Below, piece by piece: positions 1 to 10,381 of a stretch of 64,000 nucleotides of DNA. The first letter of the stretch is position 1; each line of letters starts with the position of its first letter. The stretch comes from Glandiceps talaboti (lineage: Eukaryota > Hemichordata > Enteropneusta > Spengelidae). The notes under the pieces were generated by a model. The model was given only the letters and a program-made list of their open reading frames with translations. It was not told where the DNA came from and did not search any database. The stretch spans positions 8,210,879-8,274,878 of the forward strand of contig NC_135551.1 of the NCBI RefSeq assembly GCF_964340395.1, read 5' to 3'. Made by a program: the position numbers and the translations under genes.

Positions 1-4
1 TTAC

Positions 5-310
5 ATGATTATTGACAGAGTTCTGTATCATTTCTGGACGCCTAATAGCAATAAATCTGATAAAGACATACGGCGCCAGCTTGTAGTACCTAAGGATTTA
101 CGACTTCTGATTTTGCGGAGATTGCATGATGATGTTACAGGTGGACATCTAGGCGTTCTAAAAACGCTGGGTGTCATCAGACAACGTTACTTTTGGGATA
201 CACTTATTAAAGACGTTCATAAATACGTTAACAGTTGTGTACATTGCCAAATGCGTAAACCGGGGCTCCTTTATTGCCGATTCCAGTTACAGGATTATTT
301 GATAGGATAG
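5..310 (+). CDS. pol fragment: integrase HHCC zinc-binding domain, frameshifted end
   Basis: The frame enters from upstream, so the ATG at 5 is just an internal methionine. The peptide carries the integrase N-terminal zinc-binding pattern: His41, His48, then Cys78-x2-Cys81 in the segment SCVHCQ. In the family this domain assembles integrase and helps bind LTR ends. From about residue 86 the frame reads nonsense (LLYC...) and stops at 308-310, while the expected continuation toward the DDE core sits in another frame from about 265. A single indel in the CT-rich stretch at 262-275 explains this. The frame probably continues upstream into RNase H and reverse transcriptase outside the window. Confidence 0.8.
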   Translation: MIIDRVLYHFWTPNSNKSDKDIRRQLVVPKDLRLLILRRLHDDVTGGHLGVLKTLGVIRQRYFWDTLIKDVHKYVNSCVHCQMRKPGLLYCRFQLQDYLIG

Positions 311-1680
311 CTATTGATTTCTGTGGGCCTTTTCATGTTACTAAATCAGGGAATAGCTATGTTCTTGTTATTACGGAATACTTATCGAAATTTGCATGGG
401 CGTTTCCTACTAAGAATATGACAGCAATTACAGTTGCTAACATCTTATTCGAGCACATATTCACGAATTACGGTTTTCCGAATGTCATCTTATCAGACCA
501 GGGGCCCTGTTTCAATTCGCAAATAATGCGCGAATTTTGTCGTTTTTTTGACGTTTCAAAGCGTTTTGGAACGGCATATAGGCCTCAAACCCAGGGTATC
601 GTCGAAAAGTTTAATTCGACGTTACTTGGAATGCTTTCCATGTTTGTTGCCGACCGGGGAGATGACTGGGACTCATACTTAGCGGCAGTTTTGTTCGCGT
701 ATAGAGTAGCGCCACATCATTCTACAGGTGTGTCGCCATTTTCGGTTCTATTTGGAATGGAGCCACGCCTACCGCTAGACGTTACCTTGCTTCCCGCGGT
801 TAGCAAATCGGCAAGTATCAATTTTCATCTGAAGGAATTAGCATCAAAACGAAATATTGCAATAAAGATGGCAATGGACAACATTAAAGTCGCACAGGAA
901 AAAATGAAAGAGCACTATGACAAGAGAGCTGTACAACACGAATTCACAATAGGGGATATAGTTTATTTATATAACCCAGCAGTGAAACCAGGAAGAGCTA
1001 GAAAGTTTCACAAATATTATAGGGGACCATATCGAATTGCTGATTTCATACCGCCACTCAATTATCGATTGCGTTACGTTCATTCAGGAAAGTTATATCC
1101 TAAATTAGTACACCATAACAGACTAAAGAAGGGTTCGCTCCGATCTACGTCCTTAGAAGGTAGTACCCCGGATGTCGATCTCGGTGACACAGACACAGAC
1201 ACGGACACGGAATCACCACAAAATTCGGGTGGTTTCGTTCCCCCTCGCCGTTCGCAGGCGCCCACGTCACCATCAACAGAAACCGAGAGCACAGAAAGTC
1301 GAAATAGCGACTCGTCTTCTGTGAGCGCAGAAAGTCAAAGTAGCGACTCGGCTTCTGTAAGCGCTTCGATTCGGCACTCGAACGATAATCGATATAGATA
1401 TCGACGTAGGCGAAATAAGCCGTCTTCACGAGTACCTATTGATTATGACAGTGATAGTTTAGCAGGAGAAAACGAGCCTGCTGGGGACGATACATATTAT
1501 CGCATCGATAAGATTTTACGCGGACGGCACAAAAACGGTATTTTGGAGTATTTAGTGAAATGGGAGGGGTATCCAAGTTCAGACAATTCATGGATACCGG
1601 AATCTTATTTGAACGATGAAGCTATTAAATCTTTACGCGATAATCCGGTTGTAATTACAGGCAAACGACGCTCTACTTAA
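274..1680 (+). CDS. pol fragment: integrase DDE core, GPY/F module and chromodomain
   Basis: A 468-residue open frame; the TTG at 274 is not a real start, because the region is the downstream continuation of the frame at 5-310. It contains the retroviral-type integrase core with Asp15 (AIDFCGPF), Asp75 (LSDQGPCF) and Glu111 (YRPQTQGIVEKFN); the spacing Asp75-x35-Glu111 is the classical DD35E. A GPY motif is at about 251-253 (YYRGPYRI). A Ser/Thr/Asp-rich linker with DT repeats spans about 296-370, followed by an Arg cluster. A chromodomain lies at about 408-454 (EYLVKWEGYPSSDNSWIP). It catalyses cDNA insertion; the chromodomain is thought to tether it to modified histones. It ends in TAA at 1678-1680, with more in-frame stops behind, so readthrough into the next ORF is unlikely. 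Confidence 0.88.
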   Translation: MPIPVTGLFDRIAIDFCGPFHVTKSGNSYVLVITEYLSKFAWAFPTKNMTAITVANILFEHIFTNYGFPNVILSDQGPCFNSQIMREFCRFFDVSKRFGTAYRPQTQGIVEKFNSTLLGMLSMFVADRGDDWDSYLAAVLFAYRVAPHHSTGVSPFSVLFGMEPRLPLDVTLLPAVSKSASINFHLKELASKRNIAIKMAMDNIKVAQEKMKEHYDKRAVQHEFTIGDIVYLYNPAVKPGRARKFHKYYRGPYRIADFIPPLNYRLRYVHSGKLYPKLVHHNRLKKGSLRSTSLEGSTPDVDLGDTDTDTDTESPQNSGGFVPPRRSQAPTSPSTETESTESRNSDSSSVSAESQSSDSASVSASIRHSNDNRYRYRRRRNKPSSRVPIDYDSDSLAGENEPAGDDTYYRIDKILRGRHKNGILEYLVKWEGYPSSDNSWIPESYLNDEAIKSLRDNPVVITGKRRST

Positions 1681-1779
1681 TAGTTAGCACGGCTTCAGAA
1701 TCTTTCGCTTTTTTAAAGTTAGTTTAAGGGATTGATATTTGTTTTCACCAAGCCTTAGACCGGTCGCTCGCACATTTTA

Positions 1780-2724
1780 ATGTCCACTTATTATTATTTT
1801 GAGTCATTAGATGCTAATTGCCAGCCTAATAAGACGATTACTTATGAACATATTTTGAATGTCCCTGTTTTATCTACGTTGTATAACAAGGAATTTGACA
1901 CGTCACTGTTTGACTATACTTTCAATGACACACTAACTATGCAACTACCTCAGGTTAAGTTGTTCACGGAAAGTTGGAATAAGTCTTTGTTCAGGGATAC
2001 TAGATTAAAATTGGAATTGAATAGGGTTTCACAGGTATTGAGAAACCATTCCGATATATACTTAACTCCCATGGATGAATTTAGTAATTATGTGGATAGT
2101 ACCTTGGTTAAGGGTGATTCTTGGTTTGATTGGTTCGATATTCCAGGATATGTAGGTGTCATCTTCAACGTTATAACCATTTCAGCTGTGATATACTTAT
2201 TTTTTAGGGTTAGACAGCTTTCTATAACTCTTGCGATTCTGAGTGCCAGTCCTATACGTGCACAAAATATACCGTGGGATTCAGTTGGCTCCGTGTTGAC
2301 GACAGAAGCCGGCACTGTTGTTAGCGGCGGAACCAGCGATATCCTACTTAATGCTATTGCGGTAGTTGGACTGGGACTTATTGTCGTATTGTGTTATAAG
2401 TGTAGCTTTAAATGTTTTAGATTTTGGAAGAAATGTTTTTGTCCAGTTAAAGTACCTATAGACGCAAAACTTTTGTTCTTGACTAATTCTAAGGGGTGTC
2501 AAACTGACTTTGGTACACAGGCTGATAGCGATTGTTTAGATATGCGCGAAATTATTATAGAGCCGCTCTGCGAAGATAGTTTGCTTGCTATGAATACAAG
2601 TAGCAGCGTGGTGGTGGCCGATGTTCATTCAGACATCCCCGACACGCCCCTTATTCGCCCTGCTATGGTTGCTAGTGTTGCGGCATCCCCTGAAGACGAT
2701 ACTCCCTCATGGTCATTATTTTAG
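1780..2724 (+). CDS. envelope-like / membrane protein ORF of the gypsy element
   Basis: A 314-residue ORF starting at ATG 1780, 100 nt after the pol stop and in the same frame but separated by several stops. The N-terminal about 120 residues have four potential N-glycosylation sites (N17, N49, N67, N89). A strongly hydrophobic span covers about 122-158, a second about 187-206, followed by a Cys-rich basic segment (Cys205, 208, 212, 219, 221) and an acidic tail. Position after pol and the membrane segments suggest an env-like product. No signal peptide, furin site or fusion motif was recognised, so this is inference, and an accessory membrane protein is an alternative. A pyrimidine-rich stretch ending in AG at 1757-1758 could be the acceptor for a spliced mRNA. 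Confidence 0.6.
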   Translation: MSTYYYFESLDANCQPNKTITYEHILNVPVLSTLYNKEFDTSLFDYTFNDTLTMQLPQVKLFTESWNKSLFRDTRLKLELNRVSQVLRNHSDIYLTPMDEFSNYVDSTLVKGDSWFDWFDIPGYVGVIFNVITISAVIYLFFRVRQLSITLAILSASPIRAQNIPWDSVGSVLTTEAGTVVSGGTSDILLNAIAVVGLGLIVVLCYKCSFKCFRFWKKCFCPVKVPIDAKLLFLTNSKGCQTDFGTQADSDCLDMREIIIEPLCEDSLLAMNTSSSVVVADVHSDIPDTPLIRPAMVASVAASPEDDTPSWSLF

Positions 2725-3426
2725 GTCTTGCTTCGCTAACATTGAATTTTGGATTTCATTTTGAATATTGACTACGATTTTTGACTACGGACTTGACTTG
2801 CATTCTAATTGCGGGATGCTATATTTTACTGTACTTTTGTAGAACAATCCGTTGCATATATGATTTACAATTATTTTCATTTGATTGTGTATTTACTTTT
2901 ATTTTACGGGTATTGAATGCATGTTTTGAGACGAACATTTGGAGTTTTATCATGTTTGACGACTTATGCTGTCGTCTTTTCGGATTTTTTTGTTCATGAC
3001 ATTTTATTCTCTTGATATTTTTTTTCATATATTTACAGGACTGATCACTACTGTCGATTACTATCAATTACTGTATTCCATAATCAATATTTATATTAGA
3101 CTACATCAAGTGCTATGTTTACTTTCATGTTTATTCAAGATATATATCAAAGTTACTATGCTATTTTAATCGCTTATTTGATTTCATAATTGGTTTACAT
3201 TGTAATTTATTCTATGTATACATGTATTTATCTCATATATATTTATATACTCTGTATTTAACATTCCTTGAGACGATTTTACCTGATTACCGATTACATA
3301 TTGTATCTATGCAACGGTGTTACTTAGTTGTTATAAAAAGAAAAACACAAAAACAAATTTACAAGAAAGTTTTGGCTATGCCACTCGTCATGTTTCTCCA
3401 GTTCTCAAGTCGCGGGTCGCTCCTTT
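2725..3426. other. AT-rich untranslated region of the retroelement
   Basis: About 700 bp between the env-like stop and the polypurine tract, very T-rich, with only short overlapping ORFs that have no recognisable motif. It probably represents the 3' untranslated region of the element. Confidence 0.5.
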
Positions 3427-3443
3427 AGGAAAACGGGGGGTGG
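3427..3443 (+). promoter_or_regulatory. polypurine tract
   Basis: A purine run with a single T near its end (AGGAAAACGGGGGGTGG) directly abuts TGTTACGA. This is the expected primer site for plus-strand DNA synthesis immediately upstream of a 3' LTR. Confidence 0.7.
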
Positions 3444-3870
3444 TGTTACGATCCAAAATATCGTATTTCGGAATTATGGGAATAAATTCTACTTTTCGGC
3501 ATTATAGGCCATAGGTAGGTCAGAAATAGACTGGCGATGACGAAGCTGGGCAAACATGATGTAACTGAAATTCACATGATTGGTTAGAGAAAAGTATATA
3601 ATAACTTTTATGATGGCGTGATCTTATGGCGTGATTTTCTATATTTAGTTGTTGTGTAAGTTCCATTGTAGTGGAAGTATATTTAAAGTGAGAATTAAAC
3701 ATCCAGAAGCACTCGGGTAGGTGATTCTGGCAAGCCGAAATATCTTCTCAGTTGTGACTAATTCCCGACTTGGACCTGAACGATCCCGTATGAGAGTATG
3801 AGAGTGTGAGTGCTAGAGTGTAACGTCTGAACTATCCATACTTATACCGTTCAACTCTACGACTCGCATC
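3444..3870 (+). repeat. 3' LTR (right edge uncertain)
   Basis: Begins TGTTACGA, a common gypsy LTR start, immediately after the polypurine tract. It contains a TATA-like run at about 3595-3603 and an ATTAAA poly(A)-type signal at 3694-3699, in the order expected of U3-R-U5. Several CA ends near 3820-3870 could be the terminus; without the 5' LTR or the target-site duplication the end cannot be fixed. A (GTAT)n/(GT)n microsatellite follows at once. Confidence 0.55.
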
Positions 3871-3872
3871 AT

Positions 3873-3889
3873 ATGTATGTATGTATGTA

Positions 3890-3931
<42 letters not shown>
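3873..3931. repeat. microsatellite (GTAT)n(GT)n
   Basis: Compound tetranucleotide and dinucleotide repeat directly behind the LTR. Confidence 0.95.
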
Positions 3932-3933
<2 letters not shown>

Positions 3934-5787
3934 CGACTTAAAGTCAAAAACAGCCAGACAACAAGACCACGCCCATAGCAACAACCAAATGATGGTGTAT
4001 ATCGCAAAAATGTATGCAAACATGGCAACAAGGCCATGTCCATAGCAAATATCCAAATGGTGGCGTAACAACAGGCATAGGTATAATATTCCTAGCAACA
4101 AGACCCCTCCTTTTATGTCAACAGCCAAATACAGTTTTGTTACCACGCCATTTGCGCTATTTTATTTGTTAGATATTACAAATTTGAAAGGTTTAATGGT
4201 TTAATCACAACGCACCTGAACGCGACCAATATGGTGGTCTCACTGTGAACGCAGCTTGGTTTACCGTATTAAATATATGATTACACGTATACTGTATATT
4301 TCCTTATCTATTACCACCTGCCATGTCAGACCACTGTTTACAACTGCCATTTCAGCAGCAAAACGACATGTTGTTTCAACTAGATACATACATTCGTTCA
4401 ACGGTGTCTACAATTCCTCAGTGTACTACGAAGAATATTGATAATAGAATTTGATTGAACACTTCATTTTGTTGTTGCCGTTTTGAGAATATATAATTTA
4501 TATATATATATATATATATATTAAGACCAAAAGTCGCCACAATGAGTACAACAGTATATAACGATACGTTGAACGAACCGGAAGTATATAACTCATTATC
4601 GGGATCGCGGAAAAAATTAAGATGTCTATTTTGTAGTATAAGAACACTGTGGCTAAAGGTAAAACGCTACTAATATCGTCCATGTTTAAACGTAGAACTA
4701 AATGACCGTGCCATGTCATTTTTAGTAGCTATAGTCTGGAGTGTTTATCAACATGTACACCAATAACTAGTGGTTACAATTATACCACAGTGCGGCGGGT
4801 CCGCTCATTTGCTTTAGGGGGTTATTTTAAGTCATAGAATTATTACTGGAGTGTTTGACGGCTACACATGATACAACCAAGTAAATGTCACTAATCTATG
4901 CATAAGTAGTTATAATTATACAGATCTTACCTAGAAACAAAAGACTGGTCTGTCTAGATCTCACGTTTTCCAAGAATATGTACTACATGGTATGACGTCA
5001 CATAATTTGGGTCAATCAAACCAACCAGCGGTTATCATTATACAGATACATAATTTATGCTACGAAACTATGATCGAGTGGTAGCATCTTGCTCCAATTT
5101 ACTAAAATTCCATATTTATTAAACACAAATTTAATCACGTAAATTTTCCATTCGTATTTTGCGTTTTGGGGCGTAAAATTTGCAAGTAGTTCCTATACTT
5201 GTTACACTCCTTTTGTGACGTTATTTACATCGAATGTTTCAGTGAAAATTAAAGACGAACCTAATATTGAAAAGTTGAGGCAGCTAGCTCTCGTTAATGA
5301 ATATTAAGATTGCGACAGAATCTTGTAGAGGTTGGCACGTTATTATAAGTTACAAAATTTAGCATATACTGGTTGAGGGAGTACATGGCAAAGTATATGA
5401 TGGTTTGGTAACCAATCAAAATGCGCATGTCAGTGAAGCATATCATTTCAACGAATTTTATATTAAGCTTATACTGCAGCGAGCAGTAAGCGTATTAATT
5501 TAGGATTCGATAATTTTTGTGGAATAAAAGTGATCCCCTTGATTCTTATTTTTCTGAATATTCATCCTCTTTGTATACTTAACAATAAACAACGACCTCT
5601 GGTTTGTGCTCCCTGAAGGATTCGTTATTGTGTCAACATGTTTACTTCATAACAAGGAGTGCGGGGTTTAGCTAATGGTCAACAGAAGCGCCATCAACGA
5701 CGGCTTTCAGTCCCGCTATATGTATATACATGTGTAGTATTCACTCGCCACATGCAGCACCTACTTGATGTCCTTTCTTCCCTCCTC
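3932..5787. other. gene-free stretch with a diverged short tandem repeat
   Basis: No supported gene. Between about 3955 and 4130 a motif around AACAAG-CCATAGCAACA-CCAAAT recurs roughly three times at about 60 bp spacing, a decayed minisatellite. A (TA)n run lies at 4497-4520. The rest is AT-rich with no feature recognised. Confidence 0.4.
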
Positions 5788-6051
5788 TCACAGCGACAGC
5801 GAGCATGTAGTTGAATGACTGATCGGTCGATCGATATATCAATTGAATGATTGATCGATTGAATGATTATTTTTTGTAGAGATATAAAAAAATTGTGATA
5901 TTGATCAATTGGATCGGGCTCTTTAATGATTTTGTGGCGATACGAAACTTTTTTCCCCTGGCTAGTTTCTGAGTTTTCTCTCTATCACCTGTATGTAGTT
6001 CTCTCTTTATTAACTAAATAAAGACATCTTGTCCATGCATTATTCTCCTCT

Positions 6052-6416
6052 TAGGGCTAATAAAAACATTGAGTGGTTCCGGTTATCCGATCCACATACT
6101 TTTTCACTGTCGACCCTAAACTTTTTTTTTTCATATTCGAGAGAAAAATAATGAAATCGTGAAAATCTTAAAGTCTCGCCAGAAATAGTGGATGCGGAAA
6201 CTGAAATCAACTTAAAAAGACAATATAAAACTGTTCTTCCAATCTGTAATGGCTGTACATCTGATGGGAAGAAACCAATAACACAAAGACATTATACAAC
6301 GGAAAGCATAACTACCTTCACACATGAACAAAAAAATAAAATAAAAAATCTTCCTACTCCATCTATTCTAAAATTGAGCGTAATCGGAACCACACAATTT
6401 TTTTTATTAGGCCTTA
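6052..6416 (+). mobile_element. MITE family 1, copy 1
   Basis: About 365 bp with near-matching inverted ends: AGGSCTAATAAAAA at the left and TTTTTATTAGGCCT at the right, extending inward to GTGGTTCC / GGAACCAC. The internal segment around GTGGATGCGGAAACTGA is shared with copies at 18541, 22033, 32722 (reverse) and 40294. No transposase. Inserted inside the long inverted repeat at 5788-6912. Confidence 0.7.
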
Positions 6417-6554
6417 TCTAAATTAAAACAGCCTTAATCTCATAATTACCGAGGAGACTGGGCTGTAACAATTTGCTTTATCTCTTATCTTCTTGTGGAT
6501 TATCAATGATGTACAAACTAGTATTGTTAGTATGCACATCATTGAGTGTTTGGT

Positions 6555-6585
6555 CATAGACCCTACACGTGTAGGTTAAACTATG
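6555..6585. mobile_element. 31-bp hairpin insertion (CATAG type) with 7-bp TSD
   Basis: Starts CATAGACC and ends AACTATG with an inner perfect palindrome CCTACACGTGTAGG. The flanks GTTTGGT (6548-6554) and GTTTGGT (6586-6592) are identical 7-bp direct repeats. Confidence 0.6.
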
Positions 6586-6984
6586 GTTTGGTGTGAATAA
6601 GTCTCGGTAATCGATCTCCCTGGTAATTATGAGATTAACAGTGTTTTGATTCATGTAACAGGAGAAAAATGAACAAGATATTTTTTATTTAGTCAATAAA
6701 GAGGGAATTATATACCGCTGATAGAGAGAACAGTAGTCAGGGAAAGAAGAAACGAGTTTTATATCACCACAAAAATCACTCACTCAATTGATTAATATCA
6801 ATTTTATTTGACCACAAAAATCAATCATTCATTCGATCAATCATTAAACCAAATAACCAACCAATAGATCGATCAATCAATTAATTAATTACACGCTCGC
6901 TGTCCTCTGTGCTCCATTGATCACCGCAAGGAAGTGCTTTATATGGAGAGTGGTGTACAATTGTGAGGTGTCTGTACATGTCAG

Positions 6985-7156
<172 letters not shown>

Positions 7157-7376
7157 CAGCAGCTAAAATAAAATCAGTCTCATCTAAAGTTTAGTTGGTG
7201 TCCATTCCGCATGTATGTCCAGAAAGACTATCTTATGTAACTTTTGCAATGCAGGGTCGCTATCACTGTGTATTACGGTCTTTCTGATCTCAAGTTTTAC
7301 CACTATATTGAATTTTACTTATTTTTATGACACCAGAGTTCAATTGTGGAAATGTCTTCCGTTAATCATGAATATT

Positions 7377-7433
7377 CCACCACCACCACCACCACCACCA
7401 CCACCACCACCACCACCACCACCACCACCACCA
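7377..7433. repeat. microsatellite (CAC)n
   Basis: About 19 perfect CAC triplets; reads as poly-Pro or poly-Thr in sense frames but has no gene context. Confidence 0.95.
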
Positions 7434-7826
7434 TTACTTGCAGTTCAGATAGTAATTTCCCCAGACATAATTTTTATCATAAACTAATGCAACTGATCAA
7501 GCATTGTTTTAAAAACGTCACTTCTAATGTTTTTTATCTATTGTAATTACTAATAATTTGGATATAATTAGGACAATCAGCACCATATATCTGAGTCGTT
7601 TGGCTCGGGATGACTTTGGTAGTCAAAATAAAAAAACACCTGTGATTTCACTAGAAACACTAAAGTGAACACGCAATGATGTATTGCAAAGAGTTTCTAT
7701 ATATTGAAATTAAATTTTAGCAATGGTGTGTGAAGATTTCTGAATTGGACGACAAACAAACATAACATTCACTGAATTCTAATTAAAAAAAATAAAGATC
7801 ATTGATAAAACAGACCCAAGAACACA

Positions 7827-7829
<3 letters not shown>

Positions 7830-7872
<43 letters not shown>
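7830..7872. repeat. microsatellite (GT)n
   Basis: About 21 perfect GT units. Confidence 0.95.
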
Positions 7873-7873
<1 letters not shown>

Positions 7874-8202
7874 GGAAACCTATATAAACCATAGGGTCTA
7901 GGAGAAATAAATATTTTTTTCCATGATTTTCCGGATTTCTAATATTATTTTCTTACTTTTATATTGCGAACACAGTTTTAAATATTGACGTATGTTTTGA
8001 TTGTTTTTCCCCAGTTTCTACAGTTATCACTATCTTATCAGAGTTTATAAACTTTGCATTAATTAGTGCACAGCTAATCGTAGAACAAACTAACCGGCTA
8101 TTTGCCCAACACTTTACCCTGTTAGTGTAAACATCTACCGATCTGACTGATGGCGAATTCGCTGAACTGGCCATGGACTAAAGTGGACCATGAAGGTATA
8201 AG

Positions 8203-8393
8203 GGGTGAACTAAGCTAAGCTGAATGGAAATGAACTGAACTGAACTGAACTGAGCTGAGCTGAGCTAAGCTAAGCTGAGCTGAGCTGAGGTGAACTGAGC
8301 TAAACTGAACTGAACTGGACTAAACTAAACTGAAAGGAACTAAACTGAGTTGAACTGAACTGAACTGAACTGCACTGAGCTGAGTTGAGATAA
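8203..8393. repeat. pentanucleotide satellite (TGAAC/TGAGC)n
   Basis: About 190 bp of 5-bp units alternating among TGAAC, TGAGC, TAAGC and TAAAC, a degenerate pentamer array. Confidence 0.85.
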
Positions 8394-10018
8394 TATGATC
8401 AGTATTAATTTTAAGATATGCATGGAGAAAAAAAAAATTATTTACGTGGGTGGTGCAGACGTGTTCTGCGAACGCCAACGCACGCAATCTGTCGCGTAAC
8501 ATCTGTAAGAAATGTTTAGATTTGTCTTCCGATTGCACAGGTATATATACTATCAGGCATCTGTTACTATAGTAACTATGATAACATATTGCTTTATACT
8601 CTCCTCCCTCTCTATGTACACACTATATATACATTTCTTTCGTATTTTGTTACAAAAGAAGTAAAACGATATGTTTGAAATATCCCCTCCTAAATAAAGC
8701 TTCCTCGTCAAAAGGCTACATTCATTAGAAATTCTCTCATCAAATGAAAACATGTAGAAACTTATTCAATTACATTCGAATGCTTAGAAACGAGGAGTTT
8801 TAATAACACCATGTGTATTTTAATTATGCTAAGCGATATGTCAAATATATGTGTGGGGTGAGGAGGGGCATCATTTTGGAAAACGTAGTCTTTACTGGGG
8901 GTGACTTTGGCTTTGCTCATCGTAGTTAGGGATCGTTTTGAAAAAAAAGTAATTTCAACTTTAAGCCATACCCCACCCCCAAGTCAGTCAAGTAGCCGGT
9001 CTCTAAGATGTATACATTCAACAACAAGAAACAATAATCTTGGATTGATTTGCATATAGCACACTTTAAAAAACCACACAAAATGATATAAAATCGTGAA
9101 GCCGCATTCTGTACTCGCATTGGTGAGAGCATTGAAAGGAGAGTAAACTCTTCACGTGGATCTCCCTCTGGGACACACGAATTGTGCCTTAGGGCATTAT
9201 TTAAAAATACCTTCTATGAAAACATCCTCGCTCCACATGCGATGGCTGATAATATAAAATAATATTCCGAGAGTCTTGTCTTGCAGGTTGAACTTCACAT
9301 ACGTGAAAATGTTGCCATCTTGTCGTAACCGAAATACAATAACGTTGCACTTCGATTTTGTTTTCAATAAGCGCTCAACTCACTCATTATATGTACATCA
9401 AGAACATATTTTATTTTCAAAAATCTGTTGCCGTCCAAGCTACAGTTATGTTCAAAAATATTCATAATTAGCTTTGTAAGTCAGACGTTCTAGTATACTT
9501 TGCCAAAAGTAAATCAACTCACAACAATGCTTCAAGTGATAAATTCTAAATACAAAATAAAGAAGATAAAGAAGAAAAAATGACGACTAACTCCGTAAGC
9601 TTATTGCATAATTATTAACTTTCGATTTGTTACAATTTATTCCGACTTCATACGGACTGTTTTGAGTTAGATGTCATTTATACACTGCATAGTTCAAAAT
9701 GTACCCAAGTGTTGTCAATTCAGTTGTAAATACTAAAACATTACCCTTAAAGGGGACTCCAGTACAGGAAATAAACATTTTCATAAGCTATTAGTTCTGG
9801 AGAGAGTTATTTAATAATGATTGTACATCACCTACAATTACTTGTGATTTCAGAGAAACATCAAGTTGATCTTGTGTCTTTATAGGGCATCTTTTCTACG
9901 GGCAATTGCATCATGAGAGTCTGCAGAAATAATTTACTAAATGGTGGCAGACTAAATATTCAGAATGAATATAGTGTTTTACACTGAAGTGTATGGCATT
10001 TTTTTACTCTTTGCATAC
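8394..10018. other. gene-free stretch
   Basis: No supported gene. The segment 8865-8920 (through GGTGACTTTGGCTTTGCTCATCG) recurs in reverse at about 34357-34410, so it is part of a dispersed repeat. Confidence 0.4.
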
Positions 10019-10024
10019 TTTATT
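10019..10024 (-). promoter_or_regulatory. poly(A) signal AATAAA
   Basis: TTTATT on the plus strand gives AATAAA on the minus strand, about 140 nt downstream of the stop of the membrane-protein exon at 10163-10344. Confidence 0.45.
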
Positions 10025-10162
10025 TCAGATCGTTCGTCGTACACATAGTGTTCTACGAAATGTCTTCCTGCCGTCCTTGACTCAATACTGACTGCGCGCG
10101 CGTGTTGCAAGTGGCCATTATAACGGCGCCATTTTGGAAAGCACACATCCCACCTATGCACA

Positions 10163-10344
10163 CTATTCAGTGACGTCATTGGTGCTTCTGTACGAACTTC
10201 GGAAACTTCCCGTCATACCGATGGATGTCTCTTGGTCATCGGCATCCTTCCTTGCTTGTCGTCTAACCATTACCACCAATGCGATACGGACAACTGACAT
10301 CAGTATGAACAGAATAACTGTTGTCAATATGATGTACTCAACAA
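10163..10344 (-). CDS. last coding exon of an unidentified single-pass membrane protein
   Basis: On the minus strand a good acceptor (CTCCCTTGTATTGCAG) ends at 10345. The frame then runs 60 codons to TAG at 10163-10165. The peptide starts VEYIILTTVIL, has one hydrophobic segment of about 25 residues, then a stop-transfer-like basic patch (RRQARK) and a short hydrophilic tail rich in Ser, Thr and Asp. This looks like the transmembrane and cytoplasmic end of a type I protein. The intron would be phase 1. A poly(A) signal follows at 10019-10024. The open frame continues upstream through the acceptor to a methionine at 10474, but that part overlaps a DNA hairpin (10382-10452) and is probably intronic. 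Family not recognised; a chance ORF remains possible. Confidence 0.5.
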
Positions 10345-10381
10345 CTGCAATACAAGGGAGATGGCATGACAATAAGGGCAT

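Larger units (their letters stand above)
1..3870 (+). mobile_element. Ty3/gypsy LTR retrotransposon with chromodomain and env-like ORF, 3' part
   Basis: The order seen is integrase zinc finger, integrase core, GPY/F module, chromodomain, a separate membrane-protein ORF, an AT-rich untranslated stretch, a polypurine tract and an LTR-like segment beginning TGTTACGA. This is the 3' half of a Ty3/gypsy (Metaviridae-type) element; gag, protease, reverse transcriptase, RNase H and the 5' LTR lie before base 1. The chromodomain at the integrase C-terminus is the hallmark of chromoviruses. A frameshift near position 265-275 suggests this copy cannot make a full Pol. The right edge is approximate because no 5' LTR is available for comparison. 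Confidence 0.85.
5788..6912. mobile_element. 1.1-kb long inverted repeat element with nested insertions
   Basis: Imperfect arms of roughly 230-250 bp (about 5788-6035 and 6690-6912) pair with each other: GACAGCGAGC at 5795 against GCTCGCTGTC at 6895, then GAT/ATC-rich repeats, then matching TCTCTCTATCA / TGATAGAGAGA blocks. A smaller inverted pair (about 6424-6460 and 6613-6652) sits in the middle. The spacer holds a MITE (6052-6416) and a 31-bp hairpin insertion (6555-6585). No coding sequence, so a non-autonomous foldback element is the best reading. Confidence 0.6.
7157..8202. other. gene-free stretch with two microsatellites
   Basis: Holds (CAC)n at 7377-7433 and (GT)n at 7830-7872. Open frames across them are simple-repeat artefacts; nothing else was recognised. 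Confidence 0.5.

Noticed and set aside
6188-6421. 77-codon ORF and its relative at 18673-18888
   Set aside because: Lies inside MITE family 1; similarity between the two reflects the repeat, and the frame is broken in other copies.
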